Origin: Agaricus subrufescens
Taxonomy: Eukaryota > Basidiomycota > Agaricomycetes > Agaricales > Agaricaceae
Direction of reading: 5' to 3'
Length of the DNA: 64,000 nt
NCBI GenBank assembly: GCA_029945375.1
Contig: CM057065.1
Span: forward strand, 248,001-312,000
In this document: one piece after another, positions 12,501 to 24,884 of the stretch
Numbering within the stretch: the stretch's first letter is position 1
Layout: each line of letters begins with the position of its first letter
Translations under genes and position numbers: made by a program
Notes under the pieces: generated by a model
What the model saw: the letters and a program-made list of their open reading frames with translations, nothing else
Databases searched by the model: none
What the model was told of the DNA's origin: nothing

Positions 12501-12821
12501 GTATGGGTAGGTGGACGGTGGTATCCTGAGGGGTATTTCTATCTATTTTGCATTGGATGTAGTCTATGTCTATTTGTCGCTGATCTATGTTCGCATGAGT
12601 GGAAGTTGAGGCAAAATGTTGGGTCTGTATTCCAGCGGTACAATTCAAGTTAGTACGATATATAAGGCAGTATTATAATACAATCAATGTGGCGGATACT
12701 GCATTAATAAGTCAAGACGTGTAGCAAACAGGGAAGAAAGACTATTTTTGGTCGTGTGAGAGAGCACATGCGGCGTACGCCCTGCTTTCTCCCGCAACAC
12801 ATTGCTGTTACTTGGACCTCA
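12501..12821. other. Intergenic region between NACHT genes 4 and 5
   Basis: A short spacer with no gene. The last about 70 bp (from 'gagagagcacatgcggcgtacgcc') repeat the gene 4 promoter, but the duplicated unit does not include the GTGACAATAAGCGC motif. Confidence 0.5.
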
Positions 12822-15207
12822 ATGCCCGAGTCCCTACCCGTCCCATCCATCATTGATCGTGCAAAGGAATGGATCAGGCTTCTGACACGAAAATCGCAAC
12901 CTTCATCGATTCGTCCCGATGAGAGGACAGTTGCTGGTACTAAACTTACTCATTCAGTACCAGTGTCAGAGGCGTGCTGATATCACACATAGAACTTTTT
13001 TCTAATGCACAAGACTTCACCATCAACGGTGGAAACTTTATTAATGAGTTGAAAATGAACTATATTAATGATGTCGTATCAAGTAGACAAGCAGGTGCGC
13101 ACTCCCTCTCATCGCTTGTGGAGACCACAAATTGATATTTCTCTTGGCAGTCTTCGAATTATTGGAGCCATATACATGTCTCGATGCCACAAAAGATTCT
13201 AGCGCTCGATATCCACCACCAAAGTGCCATCCTGAAACTCGATTGAAGATCAGGGAAAGACTCACTCGGTGGCTCTCTAATGAGCATGAAGAACAAAACA
13301 TGCTTTGGGTTCGTGGCTCCGCCGGTACAGGGAAGTCTGCGATCGCCCAGTCATTTGGTGACTCTTGCGAGGAGGAAGGTACACTTGGAGGATCATACTT
13401 TTTCTCAAGGGTTGCTAATCGAAACAAGCTCGAAACTGTTGTTCCGACTCTCATATACCAGCTCGCTGAGAGTGTCCCCGCATACTGTTCCTTCATAGCG
13501 AGCCGGCTTGCTGAAGCCCCACTCCTACTACGAAAATCTCCTCCCGTCCAATTCCGTCAACTCATTGTTGAGCCGTTTGCCGCCCTTCACCGCCAGCACC
13601 CTAGAAAACCAATTGTCATTATACTGGATGGTCTTGACGAATGTGAAGGCGAGGGAGCTCAACGCGAGATCATTGACATGATCACGAACGCCATCCGCTC
13701 GAACCCGGCCCTCCCGATTCGTTGGCTGATCTTCAGTCGACCTGAGGCCCACCTCAAGTATACATTCTCTCGAAATCTGCTATGTGGTCGCGAGGAGCTC
13801 ATTATTGATGCGGAGTGTTGGGAGAATGTAGAACGATATGTCAAAGACAGGTTTGCCGAAATCAAGGATACCTACCAGGACATAGCGCCTCCAGAGTGGC
13901 CTCCGCAAAACAAGGTGCAAGAGCTGCTTGATGCGGTCTCTGGTCTCTTTGTTTTGGCATCTACTTGTCTTAATTTCATTGGTGATCCCGATGAGGCGGA
14001 TCCTCCTTCTCGTCTCGACTCCCTATTAACATTCATCAGGCGTTCTCAGGGCGTGTTGCTTAGCAATCCCCTTGCGGCACTCGACCTTTTGTATTCCAGA
14101 ATCCTTGAAAGGATACCACCCCTCGTGTTTGTAACGACTAGACGGATATTGGCATATATGTGTCACCGAAATAAGGTTGACAAGGATGGAAGGTTTGACT
14201 CGGCCCAGGCACTTTCCAACTTCCTTCGACTCGACCAAAGTTCGTTTTACAAGGCCGTGCGTGGGCTCCACTCTGTTATGAGTATACCGGAATGCAAAGA
14301 AGCTGATAAAAGTCAGCTACAATTCTATCACGCCTCGTTCCACGACTTTCTTCTTGATCCTAACCGTTCCAACAAGTATGCTGTCGACGAACAAGAGGCA
14401 CTATTGGATCTTATACAAATGGGTATCCACTGGTTTGACGTTGATGTGACGGAATTTCATACTAATGATGGTAAGCTAGACCCGAAAGAAGCCTTTCACG
14501 ATGATTATTCTGACAACTTTCAGGGTGGAATTATGATATGAGTCACGTACACGATAGTCTACCTGGTTTGACTTGGGTGTCAGAAGACGATCAGTCATCA
14601 TTTTCAGATATAATCACAAAATTTATCGACTTGGATTTATTCCATCCTACTTTTGAAATGCAACTGGACGTCGTGAATGAAGGCCTCCTCTCTCAGATAT
14701 CTAGTACTAATTTCAGATATTGGTCTGATTGGAATGTGTATCTCCTTGCCCGTCACTGTCAGCTGGTGAGTCTACACGCTATATCTCTCGCAAAATTTTA
14801 AAGCTGACATACACTCAGGATCCTTCAAACTCGATTGTGCGCGTGGAACCGTCTAGCTCCACAGACCACCAATTGTTTGAATATTTCAACTTCGTGATCG
14901 GAAACGGAATAGCAAAACCTGCGATATTGCCGCTCAGACGTGTAAGTTTATTATCTTGCCATGCTGCTGTGCTCTGAACTAGTACTAGATCTTCCCCGCT
15001 GGTCGGTGGATCCGGGAATACTTTTTCGTTGGCCATGGCGCAAATTCAGTCATCGTCTGGTTAACAAAGTCACCTACTTCGTCGTCAGTTGCACCATACT
15101 CCCTTTGTTGTGACTCGAAACCTTCTGAAGGTCACAAATCCGACTATGCGGGATTTCTTAGAAGCATCGAGTGGGATGAAGAGAAAGCTAAGTTGGGGAT
15201 GGAATAA
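12822..15207 (+). CDS. NACHT-domain NTPase 5 (NLR-like), intact
   Basis: Sister of gene 4 (MPESLPVPSIIDRAKEWIRLLTRK at the start). The exon 2 segment is QDFTINGGNFINELKMNYIND. The NACHT exon (about 13150-14471) has GSAGTGKSAIAQ and IILDGLDECEGEG, IRWLIFSRPEAHLK, and YHASFHDFLLDPNRSNKYAVDE. Exon 4 encodes GWNYDMSHVHDSLPGLTWVSEDDQSS. The terminal exon encodes FPAGRWIREYFFVGHGANSVIVW and ends WDEEKAKLGME at 15207. No break was seen. Family role as for gene 1. Confidence 0.85.
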
Positions 15208-15744
15208 GTATGGGTAGTTGGACGGTGGTATCGTGAGGGGTATTCATATCAATTTTTCATTGGATGTAGTCTATGTCTAATAACTTTTTGTCGCCGATCT
15301 ATATTCGTACGAGTGAAAGTTGAGGCAAAATGCTGTTTCTCTGTTCCAGTGGTATGGTTCTGATTAGTACAATATCGGCGACACATGAAGCAGTGTTATA
15401 ATACAATCAATGGGACGGATGCTGCATCGCTAAGTTAAGACGGCTAGCAAACAGGGAAGAAAAACCGTTTTTGGCCAAGACAAGGGAGTGATAGTTGGAT
15501 GCTCGGATTTCTCCCACGCCGAGCGCTGGGTTGGTCCAACACATTCCCTACGTATCTCACTCAACCCGACAAGGAGAACCAGCAAAGAATGAGGCATGCT
15601 GATGAAATTGATGGCCCAACACAAGATGACGCCGACGAGCGGAGGATTTGATTGCCGGAGAACAATGAATACATCCCCACGCTGTCCCCATGCCTTGTCC
15701 TTGTCCTTCTTCCTCCACCATCCATTCCCTCTCCTCAAGCCTTG
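15208..15744. other. Intergenic region between NACHT genes 5 and 6
   Basis: No gene is supported. The first about 250 bp resemble the gene 4 3' flank; the remainder is the gene 6 promoter and does not contain the 22-bp motif. An open frame crossing 15652-15744 belongs to the same frame as gene 6 exon 1 and is probably 5' leader. Confidence 0.5.
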
Positions 15745-18112
15745 ATGTCGGTGCCCGTTCCTACTATTCTTGATCGTGCAAAGAACTGGATCAAGCTTCT
15801 AAAACGACGATCTCCACCGAGTCATGCTGTTGAGAGAACAGGTGCCGGTGAATTCATCTGCAAGGTGTCACAATCGCCAAAGTGCTAATGAGGTATTCAT
15901 CTAGAATTCTTTTCAAACGCGCAAGACTTCACTATCAATGGCGGGCAGTTTATCAATGAGTTGAAAGTAAATTATATCAATGAAGTCGTATCAAACAGGC
16001 AGGCGGGTGAGTACTCCTTCTGACTACCCGTGCAAATCGAGAGCTCAGATTGTCGCCGCAGTTTTCGAATTATTGGAACCGTTTACATGCCTCGACGCTA
16101 CCAAAGATTCAAGTGCTCGATATCCACCTCCAAAATGCCATCCTGAAACTCGATTGAAGATTAGGGAGAGGCTCGCGCGGTGGCTGTCTAACGAGTATGG
16201 GGAGCCAAGAATGCTCTGGGTCCGTGGCTCTGCAGGTACAGGAAAATCCGCGGTTGCGCAATCATTCGGAGACTCTTGTGAGGAGGAGGAGAAGCTCGGA
16301 GGGTCGTACTTCTTCTCGAGGGTAGCTGATAGAGACAAGCTCGAAACCGTCGTCCCAACGCTCGTATACCAGCTCGCGATGAACGTCCCTGCGTACCGTT
16401 CCTTCATTGGACATAGGCTCGCTGAAACTCCACTCCTTCTAAGGAATTCACCCCCTGTCCAATTCCGTAAACTCATCGTTGAGCCATTTGCGGCCCTCCA
16501 ACGTCAGGGCCTCCAGAAACCAATTGTCGTTATACTGGATGGCCTTGACGAGTGCGAAAGCGAAGGAGCTCAACGCGAGATTATCGACATGATCACTAAT
16601 GCCGTCCGCTCAAACCCAGACCTCCCAATTCGTTGGCTCATCTTCAGTCGTCCCGAGGCTCACCTCAAGAATGAGTTCTCGCGAAATCTGTTATGCGGTC
16701 GTGAAGAGCTTATTATTGATGCAGAATGCTGGGAGAATGTTGAACTATACGTCAAGGACCGACTTGCCGAAATCAAGACCACCTACAAGGACATAACGCC
16801 CGCAGAATGGCCTTCGCAAACCCAGTTTCAAGAGCTCCTTGACGCAGTCTCTGGGCTCTTTGTCCTGGCGTCCACCTGTCTACATTTCATTGCCGATCCT
16901 GAGGGGGCCGATCCCGTCTCCCGTCTCAACTCTCTGTTATCGTTTATGAAGCGTTCCCAAGGCATTGTGTCCGGAAATCCCTTGGCATCGCTCGATCTTT
17001 TGTATTCAAGAATCCTTGAGAAGATACCACCCCTCGTGCTTGAGACAACCAGACGAATTTTAGGGTGCATGTGCCATCGAAATAAATTTAAACGTTATGA
17101 AATATTCAAATCGGCTCAAGCGTTGTCGAATTTCCTTCGACTTGAACAACATACTTTCTACAAGGCCGTTCGTGGGCTTCACTCGGTCATGCGCGTACCA
17201 GAACCCGAGGAAGCTGGTGAATGCCAACTACAACTCTATCACGCTTCATTCCAAGACTTCCTCCTTGATCCTAGCCGCTCAAACAAGTACGTCATCACCG
17301 AGCAAAATACGCTATCGGATATGGTGCAGGTGGGCTTCCACTGGTGCGAAGTTGATGCGACGCATTTCCACACCCACGAAGGTAAGCTCAGATAGACAGC
17401 TCTCATAAAAGTTATTCTGATACCTTTCAGGGTGGGAATTTGACGCCTTGCATGAGCATGACAGTCTGCCCGGCCTGGTCTGGGTTTCCGATGACAATCG
17501 ATTATCAATTTCTGAGTCAATAACGGATTTCATCGAAAACGACCTATTTGCTGCTGATTTCACAATGGCACCGGACGTTGTGAATGAGGGTCTTCTCTCT
17601 CAGCTCGCCGGATTCAATCTTAGATATTGGAGCACTTGGAACCTCTATACCCTTCCCATCGTCTATCACCTGGTGAGCATATCAATTATATCGCGTATTT
17701 TTCCAATATCAACACATTATCAGGATCTTTCAATCTCTATCGTGCGCACAGAACCATCCAGCCCCATGGACTACCAACTGTTAGAGTATTTTGACCGCGT
17801 GACAGGAAATGGGATTGCCAGACCAGCCAAGTTTCCTCTCAGAACTGTAAGTCTTTCTCTCTAATGTGTGACTGTGCTCTGAACCCAAGTTAGTCGTTCC
17901 CTGATGGTGAATGGACCCGGGAATACTTTTTTATTGGGCACGGCATTAACTCAGTGATTGTCTGGGGAACACAGTCAGCTGTTTCACCACGTTGGTGGCC
18001 ATTCTCTCTTCGTTGTGATCAGGAGCCCTCTGAAGAACAATTATCAATTTACGTGGAATATCTTGAAAGCATCGAGTGGGATGAAGAGAGGGCCAAGTTG
18101 GAGATGAAATAA
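15745..18112 (+). CDS. NACHT-domain NTPase 6 (NLR-like), intact
   Basis: The start is chosen at the ATG matching the paralogue starts (MSVPVPTILDRAKNWIKLLKRR). Exon 2 encodes AQDFTINGGQFINELKVNYINEVV, the cleanest copy of the conserved N-terminal segment. The NACHT exon (about 16062-17381) has GSAGTGKSAVAQ, VILDGLDECESEG, IRWLIFSRPEAHLKNEFSR and YHASFQDFLLDPSRSNKY. Exon 4 encodes HEHDSLPGLVWVSDDN. The last exon ends YLESIEWDEERAKLEMK at 18112. Compared splice sites are intact. It is the immediate upstream neighbour of the hexosaminidase gene. Confidence 0.85.
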
Positions 18113-18530
18113 GTATGGACGGGCGAATTTCTGTATCATGAGGAGTGTAGATATTGAGGTTCGATCCTCTTCCGGATTTGAGTTTCTTTGTTGAGAAGAG
18201 GAACTGTTTAAATGGACCACGCGTCGTTTCTCCATTTACAAAGAGAATATAGCAGTTGCGAGTTATATATGGCGCTGAAGGACCACCGCATAAAGTGAAG
18301 TAGAGAATTCGAAGCAATAACGGGCCTCTTGCAGGCTCTGCAAAGGCGGCCATGTAAACAACCATGGACACAAGACTCCACCAATCAGCTTTCGATCTGC
18401 CGAGTACAGATCGTCAAACACTTGAACTGCGTTTTGCCAATTGAGTCATTGATTTGCTACACACGTAGTACACACGTCCCTGGATCAATGGTTTCAAACA
18501 TATTCTCACGCCAGCTATCAACATAACTAG
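18113..18530. other. Intergenic region, NACHT gene 6 to hexosaminidase
   Basis: No gene is supported. Contains the 3' end of NACHT gene 6 and the promoter of the GH20 gene. Confidence 0.5.
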
Positions 18531-20873
18531 ATGCTTCAATTCCTCGCTTTAGGAATCATTCTGCTAACACCTGTCTTTGCAATATGGCCAAGACCACAGA
18601 GCATGACTTCTGGGGCCACTCCGCTCCGCCTTTCTCCTAAATTTTCAATCAAGTTTTCCAACCGAGTACCTAGGGATCTCTCTGAAGCCGCTCAACGTAC
18701 CACTCGGTTCCTCAACACGGATCGGCTTCGGGCTCTCGTACCCGATCGTGGTGCCTCATCTTCTGATGCTGTACAATCTGCAAACACCCTGCGTGCCCTT
18801 ACCGTCAATATTGCACCGCCGAAGGGAGAAATATCGAGTCTCAGTGAAGAGGTTATGAAAGGCATCGGGAAACAGGATGAAAGCTACTGTTTGGAAGTTC
18901 CAGCTGATGGAAGCTCTGCGATACTGAGCGCGAATACAGCTTTGGGTGTTTTTCGAGGACTGACGACTTTCGAGCAGCTGTGGTACGATTTAGATGGCGT
19001 AACTTATACGCTTCAGGCCCCAATTCAAATCAGAGACGCTCCTGCATATGTAAGTCCCTCTCAAACCCTGTCCTAGTCTGGACTATTGATGAAGCTGAGA
19101 CAGCCGTACCGTGGTTTTATGTTGGATACCTCGCGTAATTTGTGAGTTGGTGGGGCAGCGCATTGATGCGACCCTTATTTTTGTTCAGCTTTCCTCTTGC
19201 GGACATCAAGCGGACTTTGGACGCTATGAGCTGGGTCAAGATAAACCACTTTCATTGGCATGTAGTTGATTCGCAGTCTTTTCCACTTGTTGTTCCTGGA
19301 TTTGAAGAGATATCGTCGAAAGGGGCGTACTCACTAGCCGAAGTGTACACGCCTCAAGATGTTGAGAATATTGTCCAATATGCGGCTGCAGTATGTCTTC
19401 TTGTAATCATCTTTTCTCCTTGCTCCCCATTTTTGACTTCCTTCTCAACGTTAGCGCGGGATCGATGTGATGGTCGAGATTGATATCCCAGGACATACAG
19501 CTGTTATCTCAAAATCGCATCCCGAGCACGTAGCATGTCCTGAAGCTACTCCATGGTCAAACTTTGCTAACGGTACATTTAATGTCTCTGTATCAATGTA
19601 ACTTGATTCAAAGTTCACTGTTGAAATGTCAGAACCACCTGCTGGTCAACTTCGCATGGCAACTCCTTCGACCGTTTCGTTTACCACCGACTTAATTCGA
19701 GCTGTTTCTTCAATGTTCCCATCTAAATTGTTCAGTACGGGTGGCGACGAGATTAATATGAATTGTTACTCGAAGGATGAGAAGACTCAAAAGGATCTTG
19801 GTGTGTCATGCAGGCATTACGAAGCCCCCGTTTTGACAGGCGTATTTTTGCAGATGAGTCTCACCAGAATATTGAACAAGCCTTGGATTCTTTTACACAA
19901 GCCACTCATTCGGCTCTAACTCGTGCAGGAAAGATTCCAGTTGTGTGGGAAGGTAAAACACTTTCACTCTAGATCACAAAACAGCTCAATTGAGGTGAAT
20001 AAATTAGAAATGGTACTCGAGCATCAGCCTAAACTCCGAAATGATACTATCGTTATGTAATGATTTCCACTCCTGCATCTGAATATTTCGCTTATTTTCT
20101 TGGTTTTAGGGTCTGGATATCATCCAATCATGCTAGAGCAGTGGCACAAAAGGGGCATAGGCTCATTCACGCTGCTTCAAATTACTTCTATCTCGATTGC
20201 GGCGGTGGAGGGTGGATGGGGAATCATATAAATGGGAATAGCTGGTGTGATCCTTTCAAAACATGGCAAAAGGCGTATTCTTTCAATCCAACTGAAGGGT
20301 TAAATGACGATCAAAAGAACCTAGTTCTCGGAGGTAAGCATTTTCTTTTTGTGTTTTTTCTGCAAGATTCATTGATGTTCTTGCTAGGCCAACAATTATT
20401 ATGGGCGGAGCAAGCTGGGCCTTCGAACCTTGACTCAATTGTCTGGCCACGTGCTGCCGCTTCAGCTGAAGTGTTTTGGTCTGGTCCCGGAGGAGCCGTG
20501 AATACCGCTTTACCGAGGTTACATGAAGTTGCATATCGATTCGTGCAAAGGGGCGTGAAAGCTATCCCACTACAACCACATTGGTGCGCTCTTAGACCTG
20601 GAGCATGCAATATGGACTCGTGCGTTACCTGTTCTCTCTATTCTAGAAAACTTACGACTAACATATCTTTTTGTTTGTTTTGATCGTGAGTTTAGACGAT
20701 TGGGGTTCTTGATGGAGATAAGGGACTTCGTGAGACTGAGGACTGGGATTGATGTAGCTGCAGGAATTGCAGCTGTTCCTACAGTCAAGGATTTAAAGCG
20801 TGCGGCTCTTGTATCCGGTTTTACACTTTTTGCTGCTGCTCTTGCATGGCTGTTTCAGAGGTACTATCGATAG
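18531..20873 (+). CDS. GH20 beta-N-acetylhexosaminidase
   Basis: Secreted-type exo-beta-N-acetylhexosaminidase of about 608 aa, expected to release terminal GlcNAc/GalNAc from chitin oligomers or glycoconjugates. Ten exons fit with all phases consistent: 18531-19049, 19104-19141, 19189-19390, 19455-19572, 19633-19800, 19854-19952, 20008-20056, 20110-20333, 20388-20619 and 20696-20873. The N-terminus is a signal peptide (MLQFLALGIILLTPVFA). Next come the GH20b-like domain and the catalytic barrel with FFPLADIKRTLDAMSWVKIN, HWHVVDSQSFP, EIDIPGHT and the catalytic Asp-Glu pair in STGGDEINMNCY. WWM-type motifs end with LQPHWCALRPGACNMDS, near where fungal GH20 proteins usually stop. This one continues about 57 residues and ends in a hydrophobic helix (SGFTLFAAALAWLFQRYYR), suggesting a C-terminal membrane anchor. 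The last exon is less certain than the rest. Confidence 0.88.
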
Positions 20874-21504
20874 CGGTTATCAAATTATAATAAATGGTTG
20901 TCGTTACACAATTGATTGACACATGTTGTAGCAATTTTGTAAATTCTAGCTGACGAACTTGCTTCCCTTCTTAGCTCTCTGCTTTAAGACCCGCCGTTAT
21001 ATAGACAGCATTGTTGGTCTGTGTGGTATCGCGGAAGTCTCGTTGGGTTAGTTTAATCACGCTTAAAAATACATCAACAATCATGAACCCAGGCCCAGTG
21101 CGGCTCTGGGTTTGAGGCGTTCGCATTCGAATAAATTCGCTGAGGATGTCTAGAACCGAAGATGGTGAGGGCATTGGCAACTGCCACGGTCCTCCATCAC
21201 GTGGTCACGACTCACACCCCTCTGAGTAAAGAGTCTTAGTTGTAACTCTGCATGTTTGATCGTGTATAGCTGGCGGTGACTCTGCATCACAGAAAAATAA
21301 AAGGCGAGGACCCATTAGCAACGCTTTCATAGTGGCACTATGCAAAAAACTCACTTGGTTTATGCAAAGGTAGGTTGTTGCAACAAGCACTGTGACGGTG
21401 GACTGACAGTTAGTCACTAAACCATCAATACGCTTTAATGCCGATCCTTCTTTCTTCCGTATCCCCACCATCTCATCACTAGTCATAACCTAGATACGAT
21501 CTCC
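20874..21504. other. Intergenic region, hexosaminidase to NACHT gene 7
   Basis: No gene is supported. Contains the GH20 3' flank and the gene 7 promoter, with a diverged version of the array motif (AACAAGCACTGTGACGG near 21380). Confidence 0.5.
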
Positions 21505-23853
21505 ATGTCTCTCCATGTCTCTTCTATCCTGGGTCGTACAAAGAATTGGTTTTTGAGACGCCCTTCGACTCGTGGTCAACAAGAGCCTAGGGGAGGTTCT
21601 GGTATGATCATCGTCTACCATCGATGTCGCCACCGATAGCATGCTGATGCATATTCGCAGGTGTACTCAACCAGGCGCGGAACTTTACCATCAATGATGG
21701 TCAGTTCACCAATGTAATGAACGGCGCCACCTATGTGAACAACGTTATATCGAACGGAGCAGCAGGTGTGTATTATTTTTTGATGGCCATGGAATTGAGT
21801 ATGAACTGCCAGGACAGTCTTCAATCTCCTGGAGCCATATACCTGTCTCGATGCCACGAAGGATTCCAGCGCACGAGATCCCCCACCGAAGTGTCATCCC
21901 GGAACGCGATTAAAGATTAGGGATAGACTTACCCAATGGCTCTGCGACGGGAGTGATGAATGGAAAATGCTTTGGGTTCGGGGTTTTGCCGGTACTGGGA
22001 AATCTGCCGTTGCACAATCGTTTGCTGATTCGTGCGAGGAGAAAGCGAAGCATGGAGGGTCATACTTCTTCTCTCGGATAGCCGGCCGGAATAAACTCGA
22101 AACCGTCGTACCCACCCTTGTGTATCAGCTTGCAGGAGCTGTCCCAGAGTACCGATGTCTCATAGAGAATCAACTCGCTGGGAACCCGATTTTACTCCGG
22201 AATTCGCCACCTGTTCAATTTCGAAAACTTATCATTGAACCGTTCGCCATCCTACAGCACCAGTCCCATCTGGAGCCCATCGTCGTCATCCTGGATGGCC
22301 TTGACGAATGTGAAGAGGAGGATCTCCAACTGAAGATACTCGAGATGATCACGAATGGCCTTCGTACGAACCCTGATCTTCCGCTCCGGTGGCTGATTTT
22401 CAGTCGCCCTGAAGCTCATCTCAAGGACGCATTCTCGAAACTTACAAGTTGTGGTCGTGAGGAACTCATCATTGACGCAGAATGTCGTGGAGACGTAGAG
22501 AGGTATGCTCGGGAACGCATTACGCAGATTAAGGACAGGTTCAGAAATTTCGTCTCTCCTGATTGGCCACCCGAAGATCAATGGACGGAACTCGTCGACA
22601 GGGTTTCCGGACTATTTGTTTTGGCATCTACGTGTCTCAATTTCATCGGCGATCCAGAAGAGGCTGATCCGCAATCTCAACTCGACGCTCTACTAATGTT
22701 TTTGCGCCGTTCGCAGGGGGTCTTATCCAGAAACCCTCTGGCAGCACTCGACCTTCTCTATTCACGGATTCTCGAGAACATATCATCAACGGTATTCAAA
22801 ACGACTCGGCGGATTTTAGCATATCTATGCTATAAACGTCAAATCGACGAATACGAAGACCTTAGCTCTGCTCAGGCGCTCGGTAACTTTCTCCGGCTCG
22901 ATCAACGGGCTTTTTTCAAGGCCGTACATGGACTTCATTCCGTCACGAGTATACCAGACTTAAAAGACGCCTCCCAACTTCAACTACACTTTCATCATGC
23001 CTCGTTCCAGGATTTCCTTCTCGATCCTAATCGTTGCGGAAATTTTTTCATTGACGAGCGGATGGCGCTAATGGAAATCATACAGTCTGGTCTCAAGTGG
23101 TTTGAAGTTCGGGTGATGGACTTTCACGTACATAATGGTAAGTCTAATTCTCATCCGGGTGCAAAATTTGCTCTAATGGCCTTTAGCGTTGGTCGCTAGC
23201 AAGCAAGACAATACCGATGATTTGACCTGGCCCTCAATCAACCACCAGATGCTGCTCTCTGGCGCGATTATGAGATTCATTGAACACAATGTATTTTATC
23301 TGTTTTTTGAACGACTTTCAGACGAAGAACTCCTTTCGCAACTCTCGAATATCGATTTCCGATATTGGCCTGCTGATAACGTGCTTTACTTGGCCGCTAG
23401 ACTTGGTCGACTTGTGGGCTTTGTTCCTATTCCACGCTTCTCGTGAATACTAACTTGCAATTAGGATCTTCCAACTTCTGTTGTACGCACAGAGCCATCA
23501 GGTTCTGAAGAACATCAACTCCTACAACGTTTCAACATCGTGATAGATAATGGACCCGCAAAACCGGCTATATTACCCCTCAGAGATGTAAGTCCATGAC
23601 ATTGACGTTCCACTCTGTGCTGAACCGCCTTCAGCGGCTACCTGGGAGTCAGTGGATCAGGGAATATTTCTTTATCGGGCACGGCACCCACTCAGTGCTC
23701 GTCTGGAGAACAAAGTCGCCTGCCTCATGGGATCAAATCACGTATTCACTTTGCGATGACCAGAAGCATTCCGATGCACAGGTGTCCCAGTACCTGAGAG
23801 GTCTTCGAACGATCGAGTGGCATGAAGGAAGAGCCAAGAGGGAGATGGATTAG
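21505..23853 (+). CDS. NACHT-domain NTPase 7 (NLR-like), divergent, intact
   Basis: The most diverged member of the array. It starts MSLHVSSILGRTKNWFLRR. Exon 2 encodes ARNFTINDGQFTNVMNGATY followed by VNNVISNGAA. The NACHT exon (about 21820-23138) has FNLLEPYTCLDATKDSSARD, Walker A GFAGTGKSAVAQSFAD, Walker B VILDGLDECEEED, LRWLIFSRPEAHLKDAF and HHASFQDFLLDPNRC. C-terminal exons give DDLTWPSINHQ, then LPTSVVRTEPSGSEEHQLLQ, then WIREYFFIGHGTHSVLVW and a TAG at 23853. No break was seen. It is separated from the rest of the array by the GH20 gene. Confidence 0.83.
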
Positions 23854-24205
23854 CATGGACGAAGGCGCGATCAGAAGAATGATTGTATGAGGCTAGCGAT
23901 GAGATTGAGGGCGTTGGCCCGTTGGGTGACTTGGGTCTTCTCTGAGGGGCATGACCGTGTGAATGTTTTTACAATTGAATTTGTTTACAAATACAGACTG
24001 CTTCGTTTTCCACATGCCACTTAGCCCACACGGACAAATTTCACAGGTCGTTGTGCGACCAGATTGCGTTCTATCGTCACGCCTACAGCGCTGGAGAGCG
24101 TGGTTTTCCACGACTGTATTCTATTCCCTTCCTGAGGAAACCAATACCTCCGCTTTTTGTTCTACAACGATCTGTATGTTGACCGTTTTAGCACTGACTT
24201 AACTA
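23854..24205. other. Intergenic region with 3' remnant of a kinase-array unit
   Basis: No gene is supported. The last about 100 bp (from 'gactgtattctattccc' to 'gcactgacttaacta') match the spacer that follows kinase-like genes 1-3 (for example 40650-40730). The LINE therefore inserted into the spacer of the kinase array, whose left edge lies here. Confidence 0.55.
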
Positions 24206-24220
24206 ACGTGAGACCTAGGT
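24206..24220. repeat. LINE target-site duplication, left copy
   Basis: ACGTGAGACCTAGGT, a perfect 15-bp match to 38643-38657, directly abutting the poly-T (poly-A of the minus strand) end of the LINE. Confidence 0.9.
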
Positions 24221-24884
24221 TTTTTTTTTTAAAAAAATCAAGTTTTATTAAGCGCTGCCCGATCGCGTAGCGCTCCTGACCGGAGGTCAGGAAAAAAGGT
24301 AGGAAAAGAACATATACCCGGTCAACAAAGGAGAGAAGAATAAATGAAAACAGGTCTCCGAACAACATATCTAAATTAACACGGACAGGTGCCCCGGGCG
24401 ACATGTGGAGGCTGAGGCGAACTGAAAGAGAGGAGAGATTTAGTTTATAGAACATACCCGTATCATGAGACGCATGTATGAGGAGAAAAAGTGGAAAGGG
24501 GAAATGGGGACAGGAATGAGACCGGAACCAGAAAGGGGTCAGAGCATGCTCTGGGGGATTCAGGACGGTTAGGAACCGATTACCGTTACAGGACCTGAAT
24601 AAGTGTGACATGGTCCAAAGACCGCCGAGCCAATAAGGACCTTCCTCGACTGCCTTATTCGCAACTCGGTAAAGTCTAGGCATGAGGGTTGCCGCCCTTA
24701 GCCTTTTGGAAGGATTCGTACTCCGCTGCTGGGACGGGGCGAACTTCGACGAGTTTGTCGGAATGAACGATGATGACAGGAACGAAAAGTCATCAGCAAA
24801 AGGTTTGGCCACTTGAAGCTACTTGAAGCTACTTGAGGGCTACTTGAGAATTTTCAAATAGCCCTCAAGTGGCTTCAAGTAGCT
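24221..24884 (-). other. LINE 3' untranslated region and tail
   Basis: Runs from the ORF2 stop to the A-rich tail. Near the tail the minus strand has TTAATAAAAC (polyadenylation-like) and a 7-bp hairpin CCTGACC-TCC-GGTCAGG. Such 3' stem-loops are often recognised by LINE reverse transcriptases; that role is inferred. A long open frame through this region (to 24812) has no recognisable domain and is taken as chance. Confidence 0.55.

Noticed and set aside
1..23853. WD40, ankyrin or TPR repeats at the C-termini of the NACHT proteins
   Set aside because: No periodic repeat was visible in any copy; the C-terminal exons form a conserved non-repetitive region.
24162..24812. 216-codon minus-strand open frame beyond LINE ORF2
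   Set aside because: It starts inside the palindrome, runs through the LINE tail and the target duplication into host DNA, and has no recognisable domain.
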